A DNA stretch of 64,000 nucleotides from Ditylenchus dipsaci (Eukaryota; Nematoda; Chromadorea; Rhabditida; Anguinidae). Positions 1 to 10,301 of the stretch are shown here, in pieces. Below the pieces are notes generated by a model. The model was not told where the DNA came from. It saw only the letters and a list, made by a program, of their open reading frames with translations, and ran no database searches. The stretch lies in contig SADC01001367.1 in assembly GCA_004194705.1 (NCBI GenBank), forward strand, positions 235,002 to 299,001, read 5' to 3'. The position numbers and the translations under genes were made by a program. Positions within the stretch are counted from its first letter, which is position 1. The number at the start of each line of letters is the position of its first letter.

Positions 1-581
1 CTCTTTAAGACAGAAAAAAAATCTTGCCATCTGTGTGCGTTTCATTCTAAAATTGAAAAAATACATATTCGCTTGAAATTTGTGTGAAAAACATGCCAGA
101 AGTCGTCTGTAGTCACTAAAACATTAATTTTGTGAAAACTTGTCAGTGAAAGTTATCAACTTACACCAGTCAAAATCATACAATTCTATTCTGTGGTGTC
201 GGAATATGAGACAGTGGCTGGTGTATATTTCATCTAACACACATTGAAATGTTGAAAGAGTATACTCATGGATGTCCATATTTCTAATTATGGCATAGGG
301 GCGTTTCATCAGTTTTTCTTGGTGCGAGAATTCAAAAAAACAATCATTTTGCAGTTTTTGACAAATTTTTTCTCCGAAGAATTTAGGCGAAGCCTTAGGC
401 GCAAGGTAGGCTAGTACTAGTCAGAACGGACTCACACATAAACCTGAATTCACAATAAGAAGGCTGTTTGTGAATACTAAACCCGGCTTTACACTCGGAA
501 ACGGCCATGAATTTTTTTAAATTTTAGAAAAATTGTTCTGTTGGTGTCATCTTGTAGCTAAGATTTAGCACTAGACATCTT
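1..581. other. No gene seen
   Basis: AT-rich sequence without a convincing exon, RNA gene or bounded repeat. Open frames here are short and have no recognisable motif. Confidence 0.5.
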
Positions 582-758
582 AGTTGGACCGCCGCCGGCG
601 GCACCCCTTCGGTTACCTTCGGCGGCCCTCCGGCGGTGCCGGCGGTCATAGTTTTTTAAAATAATTGTGCCGCTCTCATCTCGAAATCTATGACCGCCGG
701 GCACCGCCGGGGGGCCGCCGAAGGTAACCGAAGGGGTGCCGCCGGCGGCGGTCCAACT
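582..758. repeat. GC-rich near-perfect hairpin
   Basis: Left arm begins AGTTGGACCGCCGCCGGCGG and the right arm is its reverse complement ending CCGGCGGCGGTCCAACT. Arms are about 75 bases and are separated by about 25 AT-rich bases. The GC content is far above the surroundings. It looks like a small palindromic MITE; no clear target-site duplication was found. Confidence 0.75.
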
Positions 759-759
759 A

Positions 760-1150
760 TGCTAGACATGGTTTAAAAAATTGAGATAAAAAAGGAAAGA
801 ATTCGCCAAGCAATCCACATCAGAATCGAGTTAGGATTCTTAGGCGGATTCTTGAAATTTTGTATGTGTTTTTGAAGCAATATTTGCTTGGTGAATTTGG
901 TATCCCTAAACCTCACTACATGATGTCAGAAGCTGATAAGCAATTGGAAACTAAAAAAAGCACTAACTAATAATTTTGCGAAAAAAGTAAACAAAAACGA
1001 TGGTTCTGTTCGTGAGATTCTCAGTGAGTAGTCTGTTTTGGCGTGGTTACATGTGGGCCTTAACATTTAAGAAATAATTCTTTAGGATTAACTTTTCAAA
1101 AGCCGAGAACTGAAGACTGATTTTCGTGGCCCGATATATAAAGACGGACT
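760..1150. other. No gene seen
   Basis: AT-rich stretch between two palindromic repeats. I see neither coding signal nor repeat ends. Confidence 0.4.
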
Positions 1151-1152
1151 AT

Positions 1153-1392
1153 TAAAGGGCATGCCCGTGCCCAACACGGAGAAAAGGCGGGGCATATCAC
1201 CAGCATATCTTTTTTTTCTCGGCAACTTTACATTTATTCTTGTGTAGATTTTTCAAGTTTTCTGCCTGATTTTTAAAAGTACCGTAAGGTCATCAATATC
1301 AATTTGACGCAAAACGATTGAAAATGGAACGGTTCAAAAAAATTGCTGGTCCCCGCCTTAACTTTTTGAAACGCACGGCATGCCCCTTTAAA
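1153..1392. repeat. Palindromic MITE, AAAGGGGCATGCC-type ends
   Basis: Left end reads AAAGGGCATGCCCGTGC and the right end reads GCACGGCATGCCCCTTT, with internal arms matching (AAGGCGGGG against CCCCGCCTT). The same family ends recur at 1388-1624, 13158-13400 and 46345-46750. No open frame inside. Confidence 0.65.
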
Positions 1393-1625
1393 GGGGCATA
1401 CCCACGCTAATAAGAGGTGGCGCCGGGAATTGATTTTTTTTTCCTAATCATTGAACTTCTGTACGGATTTTTCAACTTGGTTCTAACAAAACCATACCTG
1501 AAATTAAATTCTAAGCTTGTTTTGTTAGAAACCAAGTTTAAAAATCCGTACAGACGTTCAATGGTTAGAAAAAATTTTAAATTCACGGGAACCACCTCTT
1601 ATTAGCGTGGGCATGCCCCTTTAAA
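1386..1625. repeat. Palindromic MITE, GGGGCATACCCACGC ends
   Basis: Arms pair over about 100 bases: TAATAAGAGGTGGCGCCGGG on the left against its complement near 1590-1605. Sharing its first bases with the previous element, it is a back-to-back insertion. Open frames on both strands here are only the two faces of the palindrome. Related copies lie at 46345-46450 and 57126-57260. Confidence 0.7.
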
Positions 1626-1629
1626 TGTC

Positions 1630-2100
1630 GGGTTCTAAATGTAGAGACTTGAATTTCGAGCAGTGAATACTTCGACCGCATTCATCGGCCTTGAAATATC
1701 GCGACACAAATATCGGTCCAACAGAGTTCTGTCCATAAATTTCATGTCTTGAATTTCGGACTTCACATGTTGCATGCCACAAATGTCGATAACGAGATCT
1801 GAATTTCGGAACTTAAGTTCCGCGTTCTAAATATCGGGGCTCTAAGGTTTATTATTGATTTTCCGTCCATTTATGTCGGATCTCGAACCTTCCATCGTCA
1901 AAAATTAATCCCTCAGCTGACGCGTCTCAAAATGTTAGGCTCACATGTCACCACGCTTCTGTTTTAGCATCTGCAAACAGCCTACTCATTGTGAATGCGC
2001 TTTTAGTATCAAACTGCGAAAATTATTTTATTTTTCAAATTTCCACAACGGAAAAAATTTATTAGATGATTACCCTAATGACGCACTCGAGCGTTCAATC
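1630..2100. repeat. Irregular array of short words, no gene
   Basis: Words such as GAATTTCGG, AAATGTCGG and AAATATCGG recur with variable spacing from about 1625 to 1880, followed by AT-rich sequence. This resembles half of a word-tandem inverted repeat, but I did not find the partner arm. Confidence 0.35.
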
Positions 2101-2206
2101 TCTTCTTTCTATTTGTAAAAAAAACCTGAATCATAACAATCCAAATTGCGTGACTGTATCTCTTCAGTAGTTGTGAAATTAGACATGGCAACATTTAGTA
2201 TATTGC

Positions 2207-2455
2207 CTAGAATATTGGTTTTGTTACAGCGAAGTCCTTCACATTGAATATAGGTGGTTTGATGCGAGTACAGTTGGTTTTTTGGTGTGGATAGTTCCGA
2301 ATGCTTGCGTTGGCAAAAAAAGGGTTTGCACAACATACAAGTTGACCTTTGACTTGAATTAACTGATGGCCAATGAACATTCCTGGCTTGGAAGCAAATC
2401 GAATGCATAGCAATATTGAGGAGAAGATTATGAAAACTACTGGAATAAACACCAT
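2207..2455 (-). CDS. Possible small secreted protein
   Basis: Starting at 2455 the 82-residue frame opens with a convincing signal peptide: MVFIPVVFIIFSSILLC, a hydrophobic stretch followed by a polar region. The next part contains QVKGQLVCCANPFFANASI, which loosely recalls the first strand of nematode transthyretin-like proteins (a VKGxLxC start), but the match is short and I would not name the gene on it. The frame loses resemblance after about residue 60, and a second frame on the same strand (2109-2477) stays open, so a frame break or an unrecognised intron is possible. No neighbour helps to place it. Alternative: chance open frame. Confidence 0.35.
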   Translation of the reverse strand: MVFIPVVFIIFSSILLCIRFASKPGMFIGHQLIQVKGQLVCCANPFFANASIRNYPHQKTNCTRIKPPIFNVKDFAVTKPIF

Positions 2456-2489
2456 ACTGAGCAGCGAAGTTGGTCACTTATAAAAGAGC

Positions 2490-2870
2490 CAAAATCGTTC
2501 AAATTTTTCCAAGTTGACCAGTTCTTGACCCAAGTAAATAGTTGGCGGAGTTTAAGAAAAAGAAAAAATCCATTGGAACGAAACATTTTGCCTTTGCTTA
2601 AAATAAGAAGCAAAGGCAATAAAATAGTGCTTTTGACTCATTTATTGATTGAAATTAATAAGACCCTAATGGATATTGTGCATTTTTCATTTTTCGATTT
2701 TATTTTATGAAAGTTTAAGTTGGAATATCATGCTTAAGATTGTCGGCGCCTCTGAAAACTTGAAACAGAGAGTCGATAAATCTTATATAACGACCTTTGG
2801 TTCTTCTTTGTTCCATTTTTGTTTGAACTTGATTTATTTTTGGCTGTTTGATTTATATTTTAATTTTTTT
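2490..2870. other. No gene seen
   Basis: AT-rich sequence. Small open frames exist on both strands without motif or splice-site support. Confidence 0.35.
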
Positions 2871-2879
2871 AAATTTAAG

Positions 2880-3295
2880 GATCTAATCCCTCCAATCGGG
2901 ATCCCAATTCCGAAGTTTTTAGTGCTGAATCCCGATCCCAAATCCCTCCCGATCGATTTTGAAAATCCCGGTCCCGAAAATTGCCAAATCCCGATGAGCA
3001 TTTTCAAAAGCATTTTCGGCCGGAAACAATTTAATTTTTGCATGATTTCGCGGTTTTTTATATTTATTATTCACTTTTTTTGACAGATTTGAACAGGTCC
3101 TGTCTAGTATTTCATCAGGTTTAATTATTTTCCGCTCTATTTTACAGAAATTTTATACGATAAGAGTGTCCTAAAAAATTCTAATTTTACTTGAATTTTT
3201 TTTAGTAATTTTACTTTAAAAAAATCCGAAATTTTTTCGGTTAAAAATCCCGTCCCGAAATCCCTCCCGAGGCCGGATGCACACCTCTACATGTT
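2880..3295. repeat. CCCGATCCC-word element, 3' end GATGCACACCTCTA
   Basis: Two clusters of the words AATCCCG, TCCCGAAAT and CCCTCCCGA (2885-3000 and 3240-3275) surround an AT-rich core. The right end GGATGCACACCTCTA resembles hAT-type termini. Similar CCCG words recur at 3890-4020 and 6440-6560. Confidence 0.45.
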
Positions 3296-4072
3296 TCACT
3301 ATTGTTTCGGCTTAAGCGATCCAGCAGAAATTTTCCGAAAATTTGGTCCATTTAAAGGACCAAAGCCGTCGCCGAGAATGATAATTTCACACGTTTGGAT
3401 GGACACGGGACACCACTTGTACTGCGAAAATATTTAGGAGTATTCTGTAGCAAACTAATGATGAAATCATCAAAAGACAAAGCCGGCATTGGGGATCGAA
3501 CCACCAGCAATTTAGACCAGTTCATGCGCTTTACCACTACATTCATAAGTAACTTGTTTGTCTTTCCCTATCTAAATATTAGTAATTCATATGAAAAACA
3601 ATTAAAGTGGAGTGTATCTCTTGTGCGTATCTGGTCCCGCATGGAAATCGTTTAAATTCAAATTAAACCACTTTCTGAGCTTGCTCGGCTTTACCCGAAA
3701 TTTAAGCGGCATTTTGCTAAGTGGTCGATTTGCTAAGCGGTCGTTTTGCCAAGAATTTTTTTTGCTAAACCACAAATTGCTAAGAATATATTTGCTAAGG
3801 CATTATTTTCTTAAATCCCGATTTGCTAAGAACTTTTCTGCCTTTTTGTACTTTCCCTTTTCTCAATGTTCTGGTATAGGCTTGGCAGCGGACGGGAATC
3901 CCACGGAATCCGGTTTGGGAATCCCGAAAATAATCACTTTCCCGTTCCCGTTTCCCGCCGGCTCAAAGTTCAAAATCCCGTTTCCCGCCCGTTCACTTTC
4001 AAAAATCCCGAATTTTCCCGAAATCCAAATTCAAATTTATTTAATGTCAAAACGAAAAAAGTTTGATCCTAA

Positions 4073-4445
4073 TAGCTCTTTCACAAAACGTTGGAGTTGG
4101 AGTTGGCGTTGGCGTTGGAGTTGGATTATTTTTTTTATGAACGCGTTTTTACTCCAACTCCAAGTCCGACTCCAACGCCAACTCCGACTCCAACTCCAAC
4201 CCTTTCATAAGAAAACTCCAACGCCAACTCCAACTCCAACGCCAACTCCGACTTTAATTCTTATTATTTATATTCTTATTATTTAATCTTATTAGTTGGA
4301 GTCGGCGTTGGAGTTGGAGTTGGAGTCGGCGTTGGAGTTTTCGTGAAAGGGTCGGAGTTGGCGTTGGAGTTGGAGTTGGAGTAAAAACGCAACTCCAATT
4401 CCAACGCCAACTCCAACGCCAACTCCAACGTTTGTGAAAGAGCTA
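4073..4445. mobile_element. TAA-flanked element made of GTTGGA repeats
   Basis: Ends TAGCTCTTTCACAAA and TTTGTGAAAGAGCTA are inverted, and both flanks are TAA (4070-4072, 4446-4448). The body is almost only tandem GTTGGA/GTTGGC words in alternating orientation. A 3-bp TWA duplication is the habit of PIF/Harbinger elements. Frames rich in PTPTPT or GVGVG here are artefacts of the repeat. Confidence 0.65.
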
Positions 4446-4739
4446 TAAGCAATTTTGCTTGTCATTTCTTTCGTCATTTCTGGTGGAACGTCTTCTTCAA
4501 CGGGCGGCGGTAAATTCGTCCCCGGTAAATTCGTCCCAGGTAAATTCGTCCCCAGGTAAATTCGTCCCAAAACCGCCAATTCAAAAATTTCGAGCAGGTT
4601 CGAATCTTGGTAGTAGCAAATATTTTTCTAACTTAGAATTTGTGTGGGAAATCGGGTTTGTTAGGACCAAAATTACGACTTTACCCACCTCAATCGCAAT
4701 ACCTTGAGTAGGTTCCTCATGGTCAGGTGAACAGACAAT

Positions 4740-5445
4740 ACATATTTTAATTTTTTTACTTTTTAGCCTTAAAACCTATTTTATGGACTAATTCGGACAT
4801 GCTGAAGATGGTTTGATAGTGCTAAAATGCCGTTTTGTAGGGTATTTCTTGAGCTTTGATAAAAATCAGTTTTGGTAAAATCAATTATTGTCCAATACTC
4901 AAAAAATACTCGACGAAACGGCATTTCATCACTATCAAACCATCTTCAGCATGCCTGAATTAGTCCAGAAAATATGTTTTGGAAGGTGGAAAACGTAGAA
5001 AATTTTTTACTCCGAGTGAACGACTACTTGGTTTTGTTGGTGCATGGATTATTCAGCAGAACTGACGTTGGATCGTAAGAATCGTAGAAATCATATAAAA
5101 TCATAGCTTGGATCACAGACCGAAATGTTGCTACCTGTGTACCACTACACTAACTAAGTTCCCCAATCTGGGTACGACTACCTGGGTACAACAAAACCAA
5201 GTGGTTGTCCACTTGGAGCAAAAAAATTTTACATTTTTCATGTTCCAAAACTTGTTTTCTGGACTGATTCGGACACGCTGAAGATGGTTTGATAATAGTA
5301 AAATAAAGTTTTGTATGGTATTTGTTGAGTATTGGGCAATAATTGATTTTACCAAATCTCGATTTTACCAAAACTCAAAAAATACTCGAGAAAACGGTGT
5401 TTTACTACTGTCAAACCCTCTTTAGCACATCTGAATTTACCGCCG
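4740..5445. repeat. Dispersed repeat with CTGAAGATGGTTTGATAGTG arms
   Basis: Two inverted pairs. Each has an arm containing GCTGAAGATGGTTTGATAG and an opposite arm containing CTATCAAACCATCTTCAGC, with AAAACGGCATTTC or similar at the turn. The same unit recurs at 7230-7440, 16790-16920 and 32790-32950, usually next to a box like GGTTCGAATCC (an RNA polymerase III B box). A SINE-like or foldback unit; class not settled. Confidence 0.55.
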
Positions 5446-5491
5446 CCCGTACCTACCTGATGCTCTTCCTACCCACATTCGGCTTTACTAA

Positions 5492-5888
5492 TAGCTCTTT
5501 CACAACGTTGGAGTTGGCGTTGGAGTTGGCGTTGGAGTTGGAGTATTTTTTTTATGAATGCTTTTTACTCCAACTCCAACTCCGACTCCAACTCCAACTC
5601 CGACTTCCAACTCCAACCCTTTCATAAAAAAACTCCAACTCCAACGCCAACTCCAACTCCAACGCCAACTCCGACTTAATTATTATTATTTATATTCTAT
5701 TATTTAATCTTATTAGTTGGAGTCGGCGTTGGAGTTGGAGTTGGAGTCGGCGTTGGAGTTTTTCGTGAAAGGGTCGGAGTTGGCGTTGGAGTTGGAGTTG
5801 GAGTAAAAAGGTGTTCATAAAAAAAATTACTCCAACTCCAACTCCAACGCCAACTCCAACGCCAACTCCAACGTTTGTGAAAGAGCCA
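5492..5888. mobile_element. Second TAA-flanked GTTGGA element
   Basis: Same ends (TAGCTCTTTCACAACG and GTTTGTGAAAGAGCCA) and same GTTGGA-word body as the element at 4073-4445, again flanked by TAA (5489-5491, 5889-5891). Its two inverted halves are separated by an AT-rich TTATTATTATT core shared with the other copy. Confidence 0.65.
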
Positions 5889-6282
5889 TAAGACTATATG
5901 GCTCTTTAACAAGAAAAAATTGTGTTTCCTACTGATTGGATTCGAATTTCGAACCTGTTCGAAATTTTTGAATTAGCGGTTTTGGGACGAATTTACCTAG
6001 AGCCTCTTCAACAGCATAACGGCTGAGAATTTAGGAATCTACTTACTGTAAGCACAAGCTTTTTCATTTCTAAAACCAAGACAGTACCACTTGTTTGTTC
6101 CGGTAAAGATTTTTAAAATTAAAGATCACTCTCTACATACTATAACTTTCTCCTGTGACATCTGTCACAGTATATTTTTTCATCGTCTTGCAATCCAAAA
6201 AATAGGATCCGATCGAAAACAAGATGAAAAAATGCAAAACAAATGATTACAGTAGTTTTGCATGACCAAAATGGTTGACTCC

Positions 6283-6352
6283 GAACTCATGCTGACTCCG
6301 GAGTCATCGATTTAACTCCGGAGTCAGACCATTTGACTCCGGAGTCAAGCGT
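6283..6352. repeat. Array of palindromic word ACTCCGGAGTC
   Basis: Three to four copies of (G)ACTCCGGAGTCA within 70 bases, with diverged half-sites at the edges. Each copy is its own reverse complement. Confidence 0.6.
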
Positions 6353-6769
6353 AACTTCGGGAAGTCTGAATAGGCCTTTATTGATTTGTTTGTTTTGATT
6401 TGTTTGAAGAAAAAATCGCAGAATTCTGGCCTTTCTCTCTTATTAACAAAGTCCCGTTTCCCGTCGGGATTCCCGAAATTTTGGAATTCCCATTCCCGTT
6501 TTCCGCAGGAGCAATTTTTTCAAATTCCCATTCCCGTTTCCCGCCCGGACCCTAACTGCCAAGCCTATTCTGGTAGGGGATTAGAGATTTTTCCGACGGT
6601 CATTTTTCCGCCGATTTTTTTGCTTTTTACTGATTTCAATGTGGGATCTAGGTAAATTGATATTTTCAGATTGTGTCCAAACTACACAAACCATTCTAAA
6701 CCACCTCAAGTACCCTAAACCACCCTAAATACCCAAACAAACCCAAACCTGAAAATTAAAATTTCTTAA

Positions 6770-7620
6770 AAATAAAAAATAAGCCATAATTTCTAACTTA
6801 AAATTGTGTTGGGAATTGGGTTTGTCAAGCCCAAAGTTGCGATTTTACACACCCCAACTTGAATACCTGGTGTAGGTATCACCTGGCCAGGTGGATGTCC
6901 ACCTGGATGGCCTAAAAATAAAAAGTTCATTTAAATGAAAAATCTATTTTTCAACCAAAAAAATTTGTGATAATTGGACTTGTTAAGACCAAAAGTGCGA
7001 TTTCACCCACCGATCCAAATCTAGGGTTGAGTACCACCTGGACAAGTTGATATCCAGGCAACTCAAGAGTAGGGGTATATTCACCCAAATAACCTGAAAG
7101 GTCAAACGTCAGTCTTTTTATATCTGAATTACGGTAAAAAATAAAGTGTGCACCCAGGTGGATTCGAACCAGCATCCTCGGCGGTGGCTATCCAAGTGGT
7201 CGTCCACTTGGATCAAAATTTTTTTTTACGTTCTCGGTTTCCAAATCAATTTTTCTGCACTAATTCGAGCATCCTGAAAATGGTTTGACAGTGGTGAAAT
7301 CACGTTTTTAAGAAATTTTTGAGTTATCGTAAATTCTTGATTTCGATAAATTAAGAGTTCACAATAACTCTAAATTTATTGATAAAACGTGATTTTACCA
7401 CTGTCAAACCATCTTCAGCATGCTAAATTGTTTCGGAAACCGAAAACCTAAAAAAAAATTTGATCCAAGTGGACGACCACTTGGATAGCCATCGCCGAGG
7501 ATGCTGGTTCGCATCCACCTAGGTGCATACCTTTTTATCATAATTTTGAGTGTTTGGCGAAGAGGTCCATATACTCATCACCAAGGTTACTGGTTCGAAT
7601 CCCTCTGGTGCAATCAGTCC
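6770..7620. repeat. B-box repeat, head-to-head copies
   Basis: A GTGGATTCGAACCAGCATCC block (7158-7177) and its inverted copy GGATGCTGGTTCGCATCCAC (7499-7518) flank an inverted pair containing AAATCACGTTTT. A third box, TGGTTCGAATCCC, lies at about 7591. The B-box motif GGTTCGANTCC suggests descent from a tRNA-related SINE, but no A box or cloverleaf could be drawn. Confidence 0.5.
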
Positions 7621-7729
7621 AGAGTAGGAGAACCCGATTCAATAAAACCGTTTTTAAAACGTGATTTTTGATTGTATCGTTTGGGTTTTAAGGTCTGTAC
7701 CCGAAATTAAACCGAACTGAAAAAGTAGG

Positions 7730-8150
7730 TACGTCGAGTCTTGCTAACCCGGCACCCCAAAAAGTTCGTTCCCGCCTTGGGTCCGACACTTTTTTTAACC
7801 CAATTTTCGAAGTATTTTTCAATTGTGTTTTTACAGTCTGATAGCAAATATCGTGAGGATCCGATTTTGCCGATCGTTTTTCAAAAACCTAATATTTGGC
7901 TCTAAAAGACCAAAACCCGCTAACCCGGCACCATATTTTAAAAAGGGTGCCGGGTTAGCGGGGTTTTGGTCTTTTAGAGCCAAAAATATTAGGTTTTTGA
8001 AAAACGATCGGCAAAATCGGAATCCTCACGATATTGCTATCAGACTGTAAAAACACAATTGAAAAAATACTTCGAAAATTGGGTTAAAAAAGTGTCGGAC
8101 CCAAGGCGGGAACGAACTTTTGGGGTGCGGGTTAGCGGGACTCGACTGTA
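7730..8150. mobile_element. Long palindromic MITE, Tc1/pogo-like ends
   Basis: Arms of about 200 bases pair almost perfectly (GAGTCTTGCTAACCCGGCAC against GTGCGGGTTAGCGGGACTCG) around a short core ATATTTTAAAAAGG. The right end CGACTGTA resembles the TACAGTCG ends of the TA-flanked family in this window. Confidence 0.7.
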
Positions 8151-8505
8151 GCTTAACAAACAAGATCTTTATCAAAACAACTACTTAGCAAAAAAATTCT
8201 TAGCAAAACGACCATTTAGCAAATTGGCGCTTAAATTGTGAATTCTTAGCAAAAGCGCGCTTAATTTTTTACTTACCAAAACGACCGCTTAGCAAATAGA
8301 CCACTTAGCAAATCGCCGCTTAAATTTCGGGGTACAGCCCTTGCTCGTTCGAATTTCTCTGGGTGTAAACTTAATTTGTTCGCAGTTTTTCAGCGATTGA
8401 GCTGAATTCATGAAAAAAAATAACGACGAATCTATTGGAAATATTCCAGGATTGCTTTATCAGTCAACAACTGTCTTAAATTTGCCAAATCAGCCAAACC
8501 ATATA

Positions 8506-8690
8506 CAGTCAACTCCCGATTTAGTGTACACCCTGGGGACGGCTCCAGGTGTATACTAAATCGAGTGTACACTTAATCGAGGGTTCTTTCTAGTCATTTT
8601 AATTATCCGCGGGACAAAATTATTAATCCAGCTGTACACTAAATCGAGGTGTACACTAAATCCGGTGTACATTAAATCGGGAGTTGACTG
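8506..8690. mobile_element. Tc1/pogo-like MITE (CAGTCAACTCCCGATTTAG)
   Basis: Starts CAGTCAACTCCCGATTTAG and ends with its complement CTAAATCGGGAGTTGACTG (one base differs), flanked by TA on both sides (8504-8505, 8691-8692). The interior repeats the word GTGTACACTAAATCG. No coding capacity. Confidence 0.75.
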
Positions 8691-8736
8691 TATTTCGGTT
8701 TATGTCTATTTTATCTATCGGTCTATTTTATTACTT

Positions 8737-8976
8737 TTTAAAGGGCCTGACTCTTCCTACTCGGTGGTCCCCCGCCAATTCAAAAATTTCCCTTGATCAT
8801 TGGACTTCTGTACGGATTTTTCCGCTAGGTTTCTAACAAAACTAAGCCTAAAATTTGATTTCAGGCCTAGTTTTATTAGAAACGTGGCAGAAAAATCCGA
8901 ACAGAAGTCCAATGATCAAGGGAAAATTTTTGAATTGGCGGGGACCACCGAGTAGGAAGAGGTCAGGCCCTTTAAA
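8737..8976. repeat. Palindromic MITE, TTTAAAGGGCCTGAC ends
   Basis: TTTAAAGGGCCTGACTCTTC pairs with GAAGAGGTCAGGCCCTTTAAA, and the arms continue through GGTGGTCCCCCGCCAATTC. The centre is ACTAAGCCTAAAATTTGATT. Same end family as 40435-40625 and 53685-53822. Confidence 0.7.
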
Positions 8977-9159
8977 GAGTGAAAGTCATTTTCTAGAGTC
9001 AGAAATACGCAAAGTACCGCATAAAAAAATTCCTTTCAAATAGAAATAGACATCACGTCAAAAATTACTTCAGGGATCGGGTAGCTTGGATAGCTTGATT
9101 CACAAAGATTACCGATTTCGGACGATAGTCAAATTTCTACTCCTGGGCTGGTATTAACA

Positions 9160-9415
9160 ATGAACTTTTACCCTTACCTTTACCTTTTACCCTTACCTTT
9201 ACTTTTACCGTTACCCTTACCTTTACCCTCAGCGGTATTAACTATTTACCATCACCTTTACCTTTTACCTTTACCCTTACCATTACCTTTACCAGTATTA
9301 ACTATCTTACCGTTACCTTTACCTTTTACCGTTACCTTTACCCTTACCTTTACCCGTATTAACTATTTACCTGTAGCTAGAGGTAATGGTAAAGGTAAGG
9401 TAAAAACCACAGGGG
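9160..9415. repeat. CTTTACC/CCCTTACC pyrimidine array
   Basis: Irregular tandem words TTTACC, CCTTACC and TTACCC broken three times by GTATTAACTAT. A short inverted piece (GGTAAAGGTAAGG) follows at about 9385. The 89-residue leucine/proline frame through it is an artefact. Confidence 0.6.
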
Positions 9416-9429
9416 GGGGGGTATCATGA

Positions 9430-10290
9430 ATTTTTACCCTGCTCCCGAGCAGGGTAAAAATTTTACCTTTAGCTAAATTTTTTGCTAAATGCTAAAAGAT
9501 GTTGTCTAAAGGTAAAATTGGGGCGTAGGACACAATTTTGCAGTCACTTTTAACAAAAAGATCGGTTTTTGTCTAAAATTTTGCTACTTCACTCTTAATA
9601 GGCTAACTGGCTTTAAAATTCATTTTCCCCTGCTTTTAGTGCTTTTAAGTCATTTTTTAGACGAATATACCAACAATATTCGACTCTCGAAGTAACACTG
9701 TCCCAGAAAGCTGATTTTCTCCTATAAATAACAGTTTTTTTCTACTATTTTGATTCTTTTGTTAAAAAACTTTTAACCACGTCTTCAATCTATTTCGAAT
9801 GTCATTTCAATGTCATTACATGTCATTTTTAAAAACTTTTACAATTTACGCTAACAATATTTATCACCCTCAATGTAATGCCATTTTTAAAAGAATTTAA
9901 ACTTATATATCGAGATAGGCAGATCTTATTATCAAAAAATTTAACATTTTTGGAATGCCTGATAAAATCGAAGTCTTTATATTACTTACTAGACTGAAAG
10001 GCTTTCAAGGCATTAACTGACATTTTAATAACCTTGTCAACCCATAATCTCGTAGTTTTGTCACTTGTTAAAATATTGTAAGTTCATTGAAATCTTTTTT
10101 TTAAATTAAGTTCATTCAACCAAAGCCTGCTCATTAAAGTTCATTTGAACCGCGTATTTTCCCGCCACGAATTGTCTATAATTCAAACTACAAATGAATG
10201 AAACGATAAAATATGTGTTAGCCTGATCCAAGATTTTGCCGAAAACGTTAAAATTTATGCTTTTGTGGCAAAATTACACCAAATTTGTTT
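9430..10290. other. No gene seen
   Basis: AT-rich sequence upstream of the SRP68-like gene. A short inverted pair at 9438-9475 (TTTTTACCCTG with CAGGGTAAAAATTTTACC) is the only structure noted. It must include that gene's promoter, but no element is recognisable. Confidence 0.4.
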
Positions 10291-10301
10291 TAGGTATAAA
10301 G

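Larger units (their letters stand above)
3687..8339. mobile_element. Large element with TTGCTAAG-word inverted repeats
   Basis: Left end GGCTTTACCCGAAATTTAAG and right end CTTAAATTTCGGGGTACAGC are inverted copies. Each opens an array of the word TTTGCTAAG(CGGTCG) (3690-3850) or its complement (8165-8330). The flanks CTTGCTC (3680-3686 and 8340-8346) form a 7-8 bp target-site duplication, so the element is intact end to end at about 4.65 kb. No transposase survives; the interior is filled with later insertions (two TAA-flanked elements, B-box repeats, a palindrome). A second set of the same words lies at 56515-56700. MULE-like by duplication size and end style, which is inference. Confidence 0.6.

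Noticed and set aside
1407..1605. Paired 62-residue frames on both strands
   Set aside because: They are mirror images produced by a palindromic MITE.
4073..5912. Frames encoding GVGVG, PTPTPT and WSWRWSW peptides
   Set aside because: They are translations of GTTGGA repeats and exist in several frames on both strands.
7158..7177. tRNA genes at GGTTCGAATCC boxes
   Set aside because: Only the B-box-like motif is present in each copy (7158, 7499, 16650, 32379, 49290); no acceptor stem, anticodon arm or A box could be paired. Treated as dispersed repeats.
9160..9415. TTACCC/CTTTACC array as an internal telomere-like tract
   Set aside because: The words vary (TTTACC, CCTTACC, TTACCG) and are interrupted by GTATTAACTAT; there is no regular telomere unit. 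It fits the word-array style of the transposons better.
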